The position numbers and the translations under genes are program-made. The notes beneath the pieces are model-generated. The model saw only the letters and a list, made by a program, of their open reading frames with translations, was not told the DNA's origin and made no database searches. Shown here piece by piece: positions 17,132-24,816 of a stretch of 64,000 nt of DNA. Location of the stretch: assembly GCA_910585965.1 (NCBI GenBank), contig CAJUHH010000015.1:1-64000 (forward strand), written 5' to 3'. Position 1 is the stretch's first letter. Each line of letters starts with the position of its first letter. The DNA comes from an uncultured Lachnospiraceae bacterium (lineage in GTDB: Bacteria; Bacillota; Clostridia; Lachnospirales; Lachnospiraceae).

Positions 17132-18727
17132 TCATTCATTGCGCCCGAATTCTGCCAAAACCAATCCTTCATTCCTGTCCAGTGTCATGCCGATACTCCA
17201 CGAATTCACAAACAGCAGCAGCGGGTTCCCTTTCATATCCTTTACCTTTTTCATATCAGACGTTCCCGTCAGCCTGGAAATATCCGCATCCTTGTTCTCC
17301 ACCCATCGGATATGCTCATAAGGCAGGGGTTCCAAACGGATATCTACGTTATATTCATTCTCCAGGCGGTATTTCAATACATCAAACTGGAGCACTCCTA
17401 CAACACCGACAATAATTTCTTCCATTCCTGTATTAAACTCCTGGAAGATCTGGATCGCTCCTTCCTGTGCGATCTGCGTAATCCCTTTTACAAACTGTTT
17501 TCTCTTCATCGTGTCCATCTGGCGGACTCTTGCAAAATGTTCGGGGGCAAAAGTCGGTATCCCTTCATATCGGAACTGTTCCTTCGGCATGCAAAGCGTA
17601 TCTCCGATCGAAAAAATACCCGGATCAAAAACACCAATAATATCGCCGGCATAAGCCTCCTCTAGGATTTTCCGTTCGCTGGCCATAATCTGCTGGGGCT
17701 GGGAAAGGCGCATCACCTTCCCGCCCTGCACATGCCTAACTTCCATGCCCGCCTCGTATTTGCCGGAGCATATCCGCATAAAGGCAATCCTGTCCCTGTG
17801 CGCCTTATTCATATTGGCCTGAATTTTAAAAACAAACGCGGAAAACTCCTTCTCCGCCGGATCGACCAGCCCCACATCCGCTTTTCTTGGAAGGGGCGCG
17901 GTCGCCATTTTCAGGAAATGCTGCAGAAAAACTTCCACTCCAAAATTAGTCAGGGCGGAACCAAAAAAAACCGGCGTCAATTCCCCCGACCTTACCACTT
18001 CCAGATCAAATTCCGCACTGGCTCCGTCTAACAATTCGATATCCTCGTCCAGTTTCTCCTTCAGTTCTTCGCCTATATATTCGGCCAGCCTGTCCGCTTC
18101 TGCAGACGGAATCACTGTCGTTTCCCCTTCTTTTGTTCCCTTCTGTGTATCGGAGTAAGTGCGGACGCATTTTTCCTCTCTGTCATACACCCCGCGAAAA
18201 TTCTTCCCGGAACCAATCGGCCAGTTCATAGGGCATGTGGCTATCCCGAGTTCCCTTTCAATCTCATCCAGAAGCTCAAACATATCCCCTGCGTCCCTGT
18301 CCATCTTGTTAATAAAAGTAAAAATCGGGATCTTGCGCATCACGCAGACCTTGAAAAGCTTTCTTGTCTGTGCTTCCACCCCTTTCGACGCATCGATCAC
18401 CATGACTGCGGAATCCGCCGCCATCAGCGTACGGTAAGTATCCTCCGAGAAGTCCTGATGTCCAGGCGTGTCCAAAATATTAATGCAGAAATTATCATAC
18501 TCAAACTGTAAAACGCTGGATGTAACGGAAATCCCCCTCTCCTTTTCTATTTCCATCCAGTCGGAAACCGCATGCCTGGCCGTCGCCTTTCCTTTTACGC
18601 TTCCTGCCAGGTTAATCGCTCCCCCGTAGAGCAGGAATTTCTCCGTCAATGTCGTTTTCCCCGCATCGGGATGTGAAATAATTGCAAACGTTCTTCTCCG
18701 ATTTATTTCTCGTGTATGATCTCCCAC
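17132..18727 (-). CDS. prfC: Peptide chain release factor 3
   Basis: RF3 is the GTPase that removes RF1/RF2 from ribosomes after termination. The 531-residue protein has G1 ISHPDAGKTTLTEK, the switch region KERGISVTSS, G3 DTPGHQDFSEDTYR, G4 NKMD and the RF3-specific insert KGKATARHAVSDWMEIEKER. The start is a GTG at 18727 with AGGAGG eight bases upstream. The codon directly before it is the TAA stop of a 13-codon ORF with its own ribosome-binding site. The roughly 150-nt leader and a promoter candidate at 18872-18900 suggest it is transcribed separately from spoIIIAH. Confidence 0.96.
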   Translation of the reverse strand: MGDHTREINRRRTFAIISHPDAGKTTLTEKFLLYGGAINLAGSVKGKATARHAVSDWMEIEKERGISVTSSVLQFEYDNFCINILDTPGHQDFSEDTYRTLMAADSAVMVIDASKGVEAQTRKLFKVCVMRKIPIFTFINKMDRDAGDMFELLDEIERELGIATCPMNWPIGSGKNFRGVYDREEKCVRTYSDTQKGTKEGETTVIPSAEADRLAEYIGEELKEKLDEDIELLDGASAEFDLEVVRSGELTPVFFGSALTNFGVEVFLQHFLKMATAPLPRKADVGLVDPAEKEFSAFVFKIQANMNKAHRDRIAFMRICSGKYEAGMEVRHVQGGKVMRLSQPQQIMASERKILEEAYAGDIIGVFDPGIFSIGDTLCMPKEQFRYEGIPTFAPEHFARVRQMDTMKRKQFVKGITQIAQEGAIQIFQEFNTGMEEIIVGVVGVLQFDVLKYRLENEYNVDIRLEPLPYEHIRWVENKDADISRLTGTSDMKKVKDMKGNPLLLFVNSWSIGMTLDRNEGLVLAEFGRNE

Positions 18728-18769
18728 TTATTCTTCCTCCTGTATTCCAAAATCATCCTGTATCATCAT
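18728..18769 (-). CDS. Putative 13-residue leader peptide abutting prfC
   Basis: An ATG with AGGA seven bases upstream opens a 13-codon ORF (MMIQDDFGIQEEE) whose TAA stop is immediately followed by the GTG start of prfC; its last codons contain the prfC Shine-Dalgarno sequence. This layout would couple prfC initiation to termination on the short ORF, which is notable because prfC itself encodes a termination factor. Expression of the peptide is inferred, not shown; such a short ORF could be chance. Confidence 0.4.
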   Translation of the reverse strand: MMIQDDFGIQEEE

Positions 18770-18871
18770 TGTCTTTTCCTGTTCGGTACAGAGAAATAAG
18801 GGCTGGATGCCGCCAAAGCTAAGGTCGCAGCATACCGCCGCCCATGCTTTCTCTTTATGCCAACGATTCGT

Positions 18872-18900
18872 ATTATATCATATACTGACCTGTCTGCGCA
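18872..18900 (-). promoter_or_regulatory. Promoter candidate for prfC
   Basis: Minus-strand TGATATAAT is an extended -10 element with a perfect TATAAT; the -35 hexamer 17 bp upstream (TGCGCA) is poor. It would give a leader of about 140 nt containing the short ORF before prfC. Confidence 0.5.
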
Positions 18901-18951
18901 TCAGCGCAATTCATTATATCACACCTGCGGTGCCAAATAAACTCCTATTCT

Positions 18952-19698
18952 TCATTCAGCAGCCATTGTGCTTATAATGATCGTTTCCGGAGATGCTCCT
19001 GTTTTCCTTGTAATGATGTCTTCGATCTGGGCCCTTTGCGCTTCCGAAAGTTCAGTGGCATTTACTACTACATCCACGCCCTCATCGCTGATGCTCACTA
19101 CCACATCGGAAAACCCTTTGGATTCCAGCAAGATCTCGGCAGCCGTTTCCTTTTCTGCGATATCCGTAATGGAAATCATATTGTCGATCGCTTCCTGTTT
19201 CTGCGTCTCTGTTATGTTCGCATTATTAATAATTTCCATCAGCGTCTCTTTATTTTTTGCCCTCGTCTGTTCCTTTAACAATTTTGCGCTGGAAAGGGAA
19301 TTCATGCCCGATGTGGAAGTAAAAACTGCCTCCCCGGGAACTTCGCTGTCCGTAGGCGTGGTACCCTCCACATTTTCTGCCATTCCTTCATCCAGGTAAT
19401 TCTCCGTCAGGTCGGCGATATCCGTATCCAGGCTTTCGATATCCCCATAAGCAGAAGACTGCTGGATATCCTCATCCGAAATATCCATCATCGCTGCCAT
19501 ATCTGCATCCGACGTCATACCTGTTACGTCATCCGTCAATACGATGCTCCCGTCATCGTTGACTACCGTATCGCTGTCCACTGTCATGATTTCCTCATCC
19601 GTTACTTTCGTACCTGCAAAATTCAGGTACCCTGCCACCGCAATCATAATTGCAAGAGCAGTAATCATAATCTGATTTTTTTTAAGCATATTTTTCAT
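18952..19698 (-). CDS. spoIIIAH: Stage III sporulation protein AH
   Basis: SpoIIIAH is the mother-cell protein that binds forespore SpoIIQ across the intermembrane space to form the feeding-tube channel. The 248-residue protein has one N-terminal membrane segment (about residues 8-28), an acidic, Asp/Ser/Thr-rich linker (30-120) and a C-terminal YscJ/FliF-like ring-building domain (about 130-248, with AAEILLESKGFSDVVVSISD). It is the last gene of the spoIIIA operon, 19 bp after spoIIIAG. Confidence 0.93.
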   Translation of the reverse strand: MKNMLKKNQIMITALAIMIAVAGYLNFAGTKVTDEEIMTVDSDTVVNDDGSIVLTDDVTGMTSDADMAAMMDISDEDIQQSSAYGDIESLDTDIADLTENYLDEGMAENVEGTTPTDSEVPGEAVFTSTSGMNSLSSAKLLKEQTRAKNKETLMEIINNANITETQKQEAIDNMISITDIAEKETAAEILLESKGFSDVVVSISDEGVDVVVNATELSEAQRAQIEDIITRKTGASPETIIISTMAAE

Positions 19699-19717
19699 GC
19701 CGTTTCTCCCCTTTTCC

Positions 19718-20398
19718 TTATTCGGATTTCATTTTTACTATTTTAATTTTATGTGGCTCAATATCAAATAATGCCACAATTGCTTCTGTTATGTTCTTGC
19801 GTACCTCCTGTCTGTTCCCCCCCTGTGCAACTACGACCACGCCCTCCACGGCAGGCTGAAGCGTTTTTACCACATACGGGCAGGTGCTGCCATCGCTTTT
19901 TTTGCTGTATACCGTCTCTTCCGCATTGCTGTATTCATCCACGTTCCTGCTTCCGCCCTCGGAATCGTTTTCCACCGTATTGCTTCTTGTAACGGGCCTG
20001 TCTTTTTCCACCACCAGTTCTTTCGAAGCACTGACAGTAACCATAACCTTAACTTTCCCAGCTCCTTCCATCACAGATATTGCCTGTTCTAATTTATTCT
20101 CCATATACCTTGCATATTCCTCTGTTTCGTCTTTTTTTTCTGTTTCTATGGCTTCTTCCAAAAATGCATCTTCTTCCCCATCGCTGTTTTCTCCTATTAT
20201 ACCCGAAGTGCTGTCCGATAATCGGTACTCATTCGTTTTTCTCCCTTCTTTTTCCGTCCCGGGCATCGCAATAATCAGCAGCAGGATTCCTGCCAGTATA
20301 CAGATGACAAACTGGTCTTTTCTCATCTTTCCGTCTCTTTCTGTCTTTTGCCGCAGTCTTTTCTTTATCCATATCTTTTTCCTGCTTTCTTCTTCCAT
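19718..20398 (-). CDS. spoIIIAG: Stage III sporulation protein AG
   Basis: A 226-residue ring-forming component of the SpoIIIA-SpoIIQ channel. A basic N-terminus precedes a membrane segment (about residues 28-46, FVICILAGILLLIIAMP). The C-terminal extracytoplasmic domain contains VKVMVTVSASKELVVEKDRP, an insertion rich in Ser/Asn/Glu, and VVVAQGGNRQEVRKNITEAI, the YscJ-like fold. Same operon as its neighbours, with a 10-bp gap to spoIIIAF. Confidence 0.93.
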   Translation of the reverse strand: MEEESRKKIWIKKRLRQKTERDGKMRKDQFVICILAGILLLIIAMPGTEKEGRKTNEYRLSDSTSGIIGENSDGEEDAFLEEAIETEKKDETEEYARYMENKLEQAISVMEGAGKVKVMVTVSASKELVVEKDRPVTRSNTVENDSEGGSRNVDEYSNAEETVYSKKSDGSTCPYVVKTLQPAVEGVVVVAQGGNRQEVRKNITEAIVALFDIEPHKIKIVKMKSE

Positions 20399-20408
20399 GG
20401 CCTTTTCC

Positions 20409-20963
20409 TCATTCTTCCCTGATTATGATATATGCTTCATCCGTATTTAAAATAGAGCTGAACGACTTTTTCATGGAACTATACTTTTCTTCCCCCTCGT
20501 TCTCATTTCCCTGCCCTCCCCCGACCCTTATCTTTTCCACTTCGATCCGGCCTTTTTCTTCTTTTCCTCTATGGACCACAATTTCTGCTTCAGGAGGATC
20601 GCCGCGCACTTCCACTTCCTTTACCGTGTATCCGTATTCTCCGGCGGCAGGTTCCAGTTTTGACCGAATCTCTTCTTCTAATGCATCGGAAACGGCATCC
20701 TCTTCTTCCCAGTCCCACACCACATCCCCCGCCCGCTCTTCCAATTCCATTTGGAACCGTTCCGCCTCTTCCCATATCTTTCCTGCTTCCTTTCCTAACA
20801 GCATTTCCCCAAGCGGTATTGCAAACTGCGCCAAAACCATAATGCCGATCAGAAATTTCAAATACTTTTCATACGGCTTTCCCGCCGAAAAATGTAAAAG
20901 GCTATGGGCGCATATAATAAAGATTCCTATTTTTTTCATAAATTCCAAAAAAGAATATCCCAT
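20409..20963 (-). CDS. spoIIIAF: Stage III sporulation protein AF
   Basis: A protein of about 184 residues with two N-terminal membrane segments (about residues 8-28 and 36-55) and a soluble Glu/Arg-rich C-terminal domain of SpoIIIAF type. It is part of the mother-cell channel complex. The start at 20963 (MGYSFLEF) is tentative because the upstream Shine-Dalgarno sequence is weak; a longer in-frame start would overlap spoIIIAE. Confidence 0.85.
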   Translation of the reverse strand: MGYSFLEFMKKIGIFIICAHSLLHFSAGKPYEKYLKFLIGIMVLAQFAIPLGEMLLGKEAGKIWEEAERFQMELEERAGDVVWDWEEEDAVSDALEEEIRSKLEPAAGEYGYTVKEVEVRGDPPEAEIVVHRGKEEKGRIEVEKIRVGGGQGNENEGEEKYSSMKKSFSSILNTDEAYIIIREE

Positions 20964-20985
20964 ACCAGAATTACCATGCCCTTTC

Positions 20986-22122
20986 TCACCGTCCTGTCGT
21001 ATATGCCACAATTGCAATTGTCACCATGAACAATGCCACTGCCGTAAAAGAGGCCTTAAACAGCATAAAACTTCCGTCCCCAACTCTGTCCGTACACCCA
21101 GAAACCCTTTTATCGCTGACAATCCCGACTAAGGCGGCGCTTCCTTTCATCATGCCCGCGATCAGTACCAGTTTTGCCAGCGGCACCAGGCAGATTGCCA
21201 AAAGAAACAGGAGCATCAGAAGGCCGATGCTGTTTTTAATGAGTACCGCAGACCCGACCACCATCTCCGCTACTCCTTCCGCCAGATTCCCTATGCCCGG
21301 AATCACCCCGATCGCCTTTTTGACTGCCGAGTTCTTTAGAGAATCCAAAACAGGGGCAATCATGGATTGAAACAAACTGAACGAGGTGATTGCCCCCATT
21401 GCTACTTTCATCACAGCGCCTATTCCTTTTTTCAAAAAATCAAGCAAAAGCGTCAGCCGGTCTTCCGCCCAAATACCATTCACCAAAGCGAGCAGCACAT
21501 AACTATAGATCAACGGAATCAGAAAAGATAAAATGATTTTCTCCACTCCATATGCCAAAACAAACATAAACTGATAATAAGCCGCCCCTGTCACCGCTCC
21601 TGTCGCCGCTCCTACCGCTATAAAATAGGTAGGAATAAACATTTTAATGAACAATACAATATTTTCCACCGTCTGTCCCGCAATATCCGAAGCCGCCAGG
21701 AAAGCTTTCATCAGCACCGATATAAGCAGCAGATAAAGAAAATAAAAGCTGATATCCGCGATCTGATGGTTCTGGAACACATCGGAAAAATTGGAGAACA
21801 ACGCGGAAACAATCCCCAGCACTACGATCGATGCAAAGATATTTTTCATCCCGGCCAGTTCGGAAACAAGTTTTCCTTTTACCCCGTCCCACAAAATGGC
21901 CGCCGCTTCTGTGATTCTTCCATGCACAATGCTTTTCCATACGCCTTTCATATCCAGTTCATAGCCGGGCATCAGCCTGTCCATACCTTTTTCCACCTCG
22001 TCCATTCCATACTGCTCCCATGCGCCCGAAAGGTCGATCTCCAAGGGCGCTGCCTGCACCGGTCTGTATGGAAGGAGCGAAATTGTCAAAACAGCCAAAA
22101 AAATAATTGCTATTTTTTTCAT
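20986..22122 (-). CDS. spoIIIAE: Stage III sporulation protein AE
   Basis: A polytopic membrane component of the SpoIIIA complex, 378 residues from the ATG at 22122. It starts with a signal peptide (KKIAIIFLAVLTISLLPYRP, cleavage probably after VQA), followed by an extracytoplasmic stretch of about 80 residues and roughly eight membrane helices. The start overlaps the spoIIIAD stop by four bases (ATGA), implying coupled translation. Confidence 0.93.
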   Translation of the reverse strand: MKKIAIIFLAVLTISLLPYRPVQAAPLEIDLSGAWEQYGMDEVEKGMDRLMPGYELDMKGVWKSIVHGRITEAAAILWDGVKGKLVSELAGMKNIFASIVVLGIVSALFSNFSDVFQNHQIADISFYFLYLLLISVLMKAFLAASDIAGQTVENIVLFIKMFIPTYFIAVGAATGAVTGAAYYQFMFVLAYGVEKIILSFLIPLIYSYVLLALVNGIWAEDRLTLLLDFLKKGIGAVMKVAMGAITSFSLFQSMIAPVLDSLKNSAVKKAIGVIPGIGNLAEGVAEMVVGSAVLIKNSIGLLMLLFLLAICLVPLAKLVLIAGMMKGSAALVGIVSDKRVSGCTDRVGDGSFMLFKASFTAVALFMVTIAIVAYTTGR

Positions 22123-22505
22123 CCGGCAATCTCCTGCACGCTTCCTATCACCGCCAGCAATATGGGCATCCCTGCCGCCAGCACTGATAATTTCCCAAAA
22201 ATCTCTATCTGCCCGGCAATCGAAGAATAACCGGCGTCTTTGCAAATGCCGGAACAAAACTCACAAATATATGTAATGCCGATTACCTTTAGCAGAATGC
22301 GAAAGTAAGCTTCCTTTCCGCCAATGTATCCTTCCATTTCTTTCATTCCTTCAAAAATCGAAGAAAGGCCGGATACTGCAAAAGAAAAAATCAACAGGCA
22401 GACCGCAAAACCAATGTAGAGGCCGAACTCAGGTTTATGGCTTTTAAATTGCAGGGCAACCATAACGCCCGCTACTCCCAGAAGGCCGATCTTCAATACT
22501 TCCAT
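22119..22505 (-). CDS. spoIIIAD: Stage III sporulation protein AD
   Basis: A 128-residue membrane protein with about four hydrophobic helices, matching SpoIIIAD in length and topology (LKIGLLGVAGVMVALQFKSH at the N-terminus, GKLSVLAAGMPILLAVIGSV at the C-terminus). SpoIIIAC and SpoIIIAD resemble small membrane subunits of secretion systems. Nine bp after spoIIIAC. Confidence 0.93.
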   Translation of the reverse strand: MEVLKIGLLGVAGVMVALQFKSHKPEFGLYIGFAVCLLIFSFAVSGLSSIFEGMKEMEGYIGGKEAYFRILLKVIGITYICEFCSGICKDAGYSSIAGQIEIFGKLSVLAAGMPILLAVIGSVQEIAG

Positions 22506-22514
22506 ACGCTCCTC

Positions 22515-22709
22515 CTACAGTTCAAACAGATTTTGGATCATAACAAACAGATCATAAATATATGGCACAATCCATGTAAGGACGAGGATCAGCCCCGCAA
22601 GACTGATTAAAAACGCATGCTCCTCTCTCCCGCTATGCTTTAAAATCTGGCTCAATATAGTAATTAAAATGCCAACCGCCGCAATCCTGAATATCAAACT
22701 AACGCTCAT
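22515..22709 (-). CDS. spoIIIAC: Stage III sporulation protein AC
   Basis: A 64-residue hydrophobic protein with two membrane helices (FRIAAVGILITILSQILKH and FLISLAGLILVLTWIVPYIY), the usual SpoIIIAC form. The ATG at 22709 is preferred because GAGGAG precedes it; an in-frame ATG four codons earlier lacks a site. Confidence 0.9.
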   Translation of the reverse strand: MSVSLIFRIAAVGILITILSQILKHSGREEHAFLISLAGLILVLTWIVPYIYDLFVMIQNLFEL

Positions 22710-22766
22710 ACTGCTCCTCATTTCCGCACTGTTTTTATATCCCTTTTATCCGCCCCTCCGCGACTC

Positions 22767-23285
22767 TCACAACAGGATAATGGCAAGCAGCAGGCCTCCC
22801 ATTATGCTCAGGCTCATAATCACTTTACACTTATCCGCCATATCCTTTTCCATCCTTCCGATCGAAAGATCCAGCTTATGTATGTATTGCTCCACGGCCT
22901 GTGTCTGCATCATTCCATCCATATAACCGATACAGCTTCCAAAATCCCGAAGAAGCCGTTTGTCTGCTTCTGCAACGGACAGCTCCCGCATACATATTTC
23001 TATCTGCCTGTTCCAAATGTCCAAAAAGGATTTCCCATGGTCGGCTGTCATTTCTTCCCTGACAGCCAGCAGTGCACTCCGGTACGGCTCCTCCGACCTG
23101 TTCCCTATCCTCAGGCATGCCTCGGGAAGAGGCGCCCTGCTATAGGCGATTTCACTTTGGAACATTTGGAATATCTGTCTGATACGGTACAAATCATCCA
23201 AATTCTTTTTCAGCCTCTCTTTTGCCAACCATCCGCTTCCCGTACATCCTGCCATCAGCAGCACTGCCCCGATGATTCTCAGCAT
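22767..23285 (-). CDS. spoIIIAB: Stage III sporulation protein AB
   Basis: A 172-residue SpoIIIAB protein with an N-terminal membrane segment (residues 1-18), a long helical soluble region typical of the GspF-like SpoIIIAB fold (about 20-145), and a C-terminal membrane helix (VIMSLSIMGGLLLAIILL). Its ATG overlaps the end of spoIIIAA by seven bases. Confidence 0.92.
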   Translation of the reverse strand: MLRIIGAVLLMAGCTGSGWLAKERLKKNLDDLYRIRQIFQMFQSEIAYSRAPLPEACLRIGNRSEEPYRSALLAVREEMTADHGKSFLDIWNRQIEICMRELSVAEADKRLLRDFGSCIGYMDGMMQTQAVEQYIHKLDLSIGRMEKDMADKCKVIMSLSIMGGLLLAIILL

Positions 23286-24223
23286 AGGCGGAAATCCCCG
23301 TCATAAATCGCCTTTATCCCATGTTTTTCCCCTCTTCTTTCCAACACAACATATCTGGAAAAAATCTTTTTATCTTTCAAAAGAATAAACAGTTCCTTTC
23401 CCATAACATCCTCCAAAGAATCCCCATGCACCGTCGCAATCATCCGGCTTCCGCACTGCAGGGCCCGGCGTACTGCCCTCATATCCTCATCGCTGCCCAA
23501 TTCGTCCACTGCCAATACCTGGGGGGACATAGATCGGATCAACATCATCATTCCCAATGCTTTCGGGCATCCGTCCATAACGTCCGTCCTCCCGCCGATA
23601 TCGTTCTGCGGGCAGCCCATATAGCAGCCGGCGATCTCGGACCGCTCGTCCACTACCGCCACATTCATTCCCTTTCCATACCGATTCCCATCGGAGATCT
23701 GCCTCACCATATCCCTGAGAACAGTAGTCTTGCCGCAGCCCGGCGGAGAAATCAGAAGGGTATCCTGCAATCTTCCGTTCTCATAGATATAAGGCATAAC
23801 ATCATCTGCAGCTCCTTTTATCTCATGGGAAATCCGGATATTCATAAAGCGAATGTTTTTTATATTTCTTATTGTCCCATTTTCTTCCAATATGGCCTGT
23901 CCCGCCATTCCAACCCGGTGTCCTCCCGGCATCGTTAAAAATCCCTGTCTAATCTCGTCCGAAAAAGCATAGATCGAATAATTGCAGACATGATCCAGCA
24001 CCGCCTCCATATCCTGCTGCGTCATCACATCCGCACTTTTCCTGTCGGAAACAATCTTTCCGTTTTTACTGAGAAAATACTCCCTGCCTCTGATCATCAG
24101 GATAATTTCCCTATGTACTCTGAGCCGGATCTCCCATAGCCCGTCCGCCTCTTCGGCCGCTTCCCTCCATTGATCTCTCATATAGTCAGGAAAAATGCGC
24201 AAAATTTCCATACTTTTTGCCAT
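23279..24223 (-). CDS. spoIIIAA: Stage III sporulation protein AA (ATPase)
   Basis: The secretion-type ATPase of the SpoIIIA complex, 314 residues. Walker A is ISPPGCGKTTVLRDMV (about residues 155-170), followed by VVDERSEIAGCYMG and Walker B VLAVDELGSDED; the C-terminus has IATVHGDSLEDV. The ATG at 24223 follows GGAGGA. It is the first gene of the eight-gene spoIIIA operon and is preceded by a sigma-E-like promoter candidate. Confidence 0.95.
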   Translation of the reverse strand: MAKSMEILRIFPDYMRDQWREAAEEADGLWEIRLRVHREIILMIRGREYFLSKNGKIVSDRKSADVMTQQDMEAVLDHVCNYSIYAFSDEIRQGFLTMPGGHRVGMAGQAILEENGTIRNIKNIRFMNIRISHEIKGAADDVMPYIYENGRLQDTLLISPPGCGKTTVLRDMVRQISDGNRYGKGMNVAVVDERSEIAGCYMGCPQNDIGGRTDVMDGCPKALGMMMLIRSMSPQVLAVDELGSDEDMRAVRRALQCGSRMIATVHGDSLEDVMGKELFILLKDKKIFSRYVVLERRGEKHGIKAIYDGDFRLC

Positions 24224-24287
24224 GCCTGTCCTCCGTCCCAATCAAGCGCCCCTTTGCTTCCTTCTCCTCTCCATTAGTTCCTATCTC

Positions 24288-24315
24288 AATATATGAAACA
24301 TTGTCCAAGTTATTC
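24288..24315 (-). promoter_or_regulatory. Possible sigma-E promoter for the spoIIIA operon
   Basis: Minus-strand GAATAAC and CATATATT are 13 bp apart, about 65 bp before spoIIIAA. They resemble mother-cell sigma-E elements, which drive spoIIIA in other endospore formers. The -10 match is imperfect. Confidence 0.4.
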
Positions 24316-24361
24316 CTAAATTTTTGTATTGAAAAAAATACATATAGTTTTTCTTTTCTTG

Positions 24362-24390
24362 TAGACAACAAAGGGTAAAAATGGTATTAT
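24362..24390 (+). promoter_or_regulatory. Sigma-A-type promoter for the glycyl-radical gene
   Basis: Plus-strand TAGACA and TATTAT with a 17-bp spacer, about 50 bp before the start of the small glycyl-radical gene. It diverges from the spoIIIA promoter region. Confidence 0.6.
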
Positions 24391-24442
24391 AAATGCAAGA
24401 AACAGTAATCATTATTATTATTGATATTAGGAGGTATTTGTT

Positions 24443-24682
24443 ATGTCGAATTCAGCTCAAGTTGATAATCTGGTAAACTTATTGGATGGATATGCAGAAA
24501 AAGGAGGACACCATCTGAACGTCAACGTCCTCAACAGAGATATGCTTCTGGATGCGCAGAAACATCCTGAGAATTATCCCCAGCTTACAATCCGTGTCAG
24601 CGGTTATGCCGTTAATTTCATCAAGCTGACTCCCGAGCAGCAGGCAGATGTAATCAGCAGGACATTCCACGAAGCGATTTAA
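24443..24682 (+). CDS. grcA: Stand-alone glycyl-radical domain (GrcA/YfiD-like)
   Basis: A 79-residue protein equivalent to the C-terminal glycyl-radical domain of pyruvate formate-lyase. Residues 24-31 (HLNVNVLN) and 46-77 match the PFL C-terminus; the radical-bearing Gly is G54 in RVSGYAV. In E. coli GrcA (about 127 residues) replaces the oxygen-cleaved end of PFL and restores activity; this shorter version lacks that protein's N-terminal extension. Its ATG has AGGAGGT upstream, its own promoter (24362-24390), and a terminator after it (24746-24782), so it is monocistronic. No PFL or activase gene lies in the window. Repair of PFL after air exposure is inferred from the family. Confidence 0.88.
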   Translation: MSNSAQVDNLVNLLDGYAEKGGHHLNVNVLNRDMLLDAQKHPENYPQLTIRVSGYAVNFIKLTPEQQADVISRTFHEAI

Positions 24683-24722
24683 CCCCACCAAACAAATTGC
24701 TTCTCATTTATATCTGTTGGAA

Positions 24723-24743
24723 CGTGCGTCCGCCGGGCGCACG
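24723..24743. other. GC-rich hairpin after grcA
   Basis: A 9-bp stem (CGTGCGTCC / GGGCGCACG, one G-U pair) with loop GCC lies between the glycyl-radical gene and the T-rich terminator. It may help to block read-through or protect the mRNA 3' end. Confidence 0.6.
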
Positions 24744-24745
24744 CA

Positions 24746-24782
24746 AAAAAGCGACAATGCCTAAAATGCACTGTCGCTTTTT
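24746..24782. terminator. Bidirectional terminator between grcA and pnp
   Basis: The stem AAAAAGCGACA / TGTCGCTTTTT with an inner ATGC/GCAT pairing ends in T-runs on both strands, so it can terminate grcA (plus) and pnp (minus), which converge here. Confidence 0.85.
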
Positions 24783-24816
24783 CCATTTTCAAAAAATTCA
24801 CTTTATGATATTTCTT

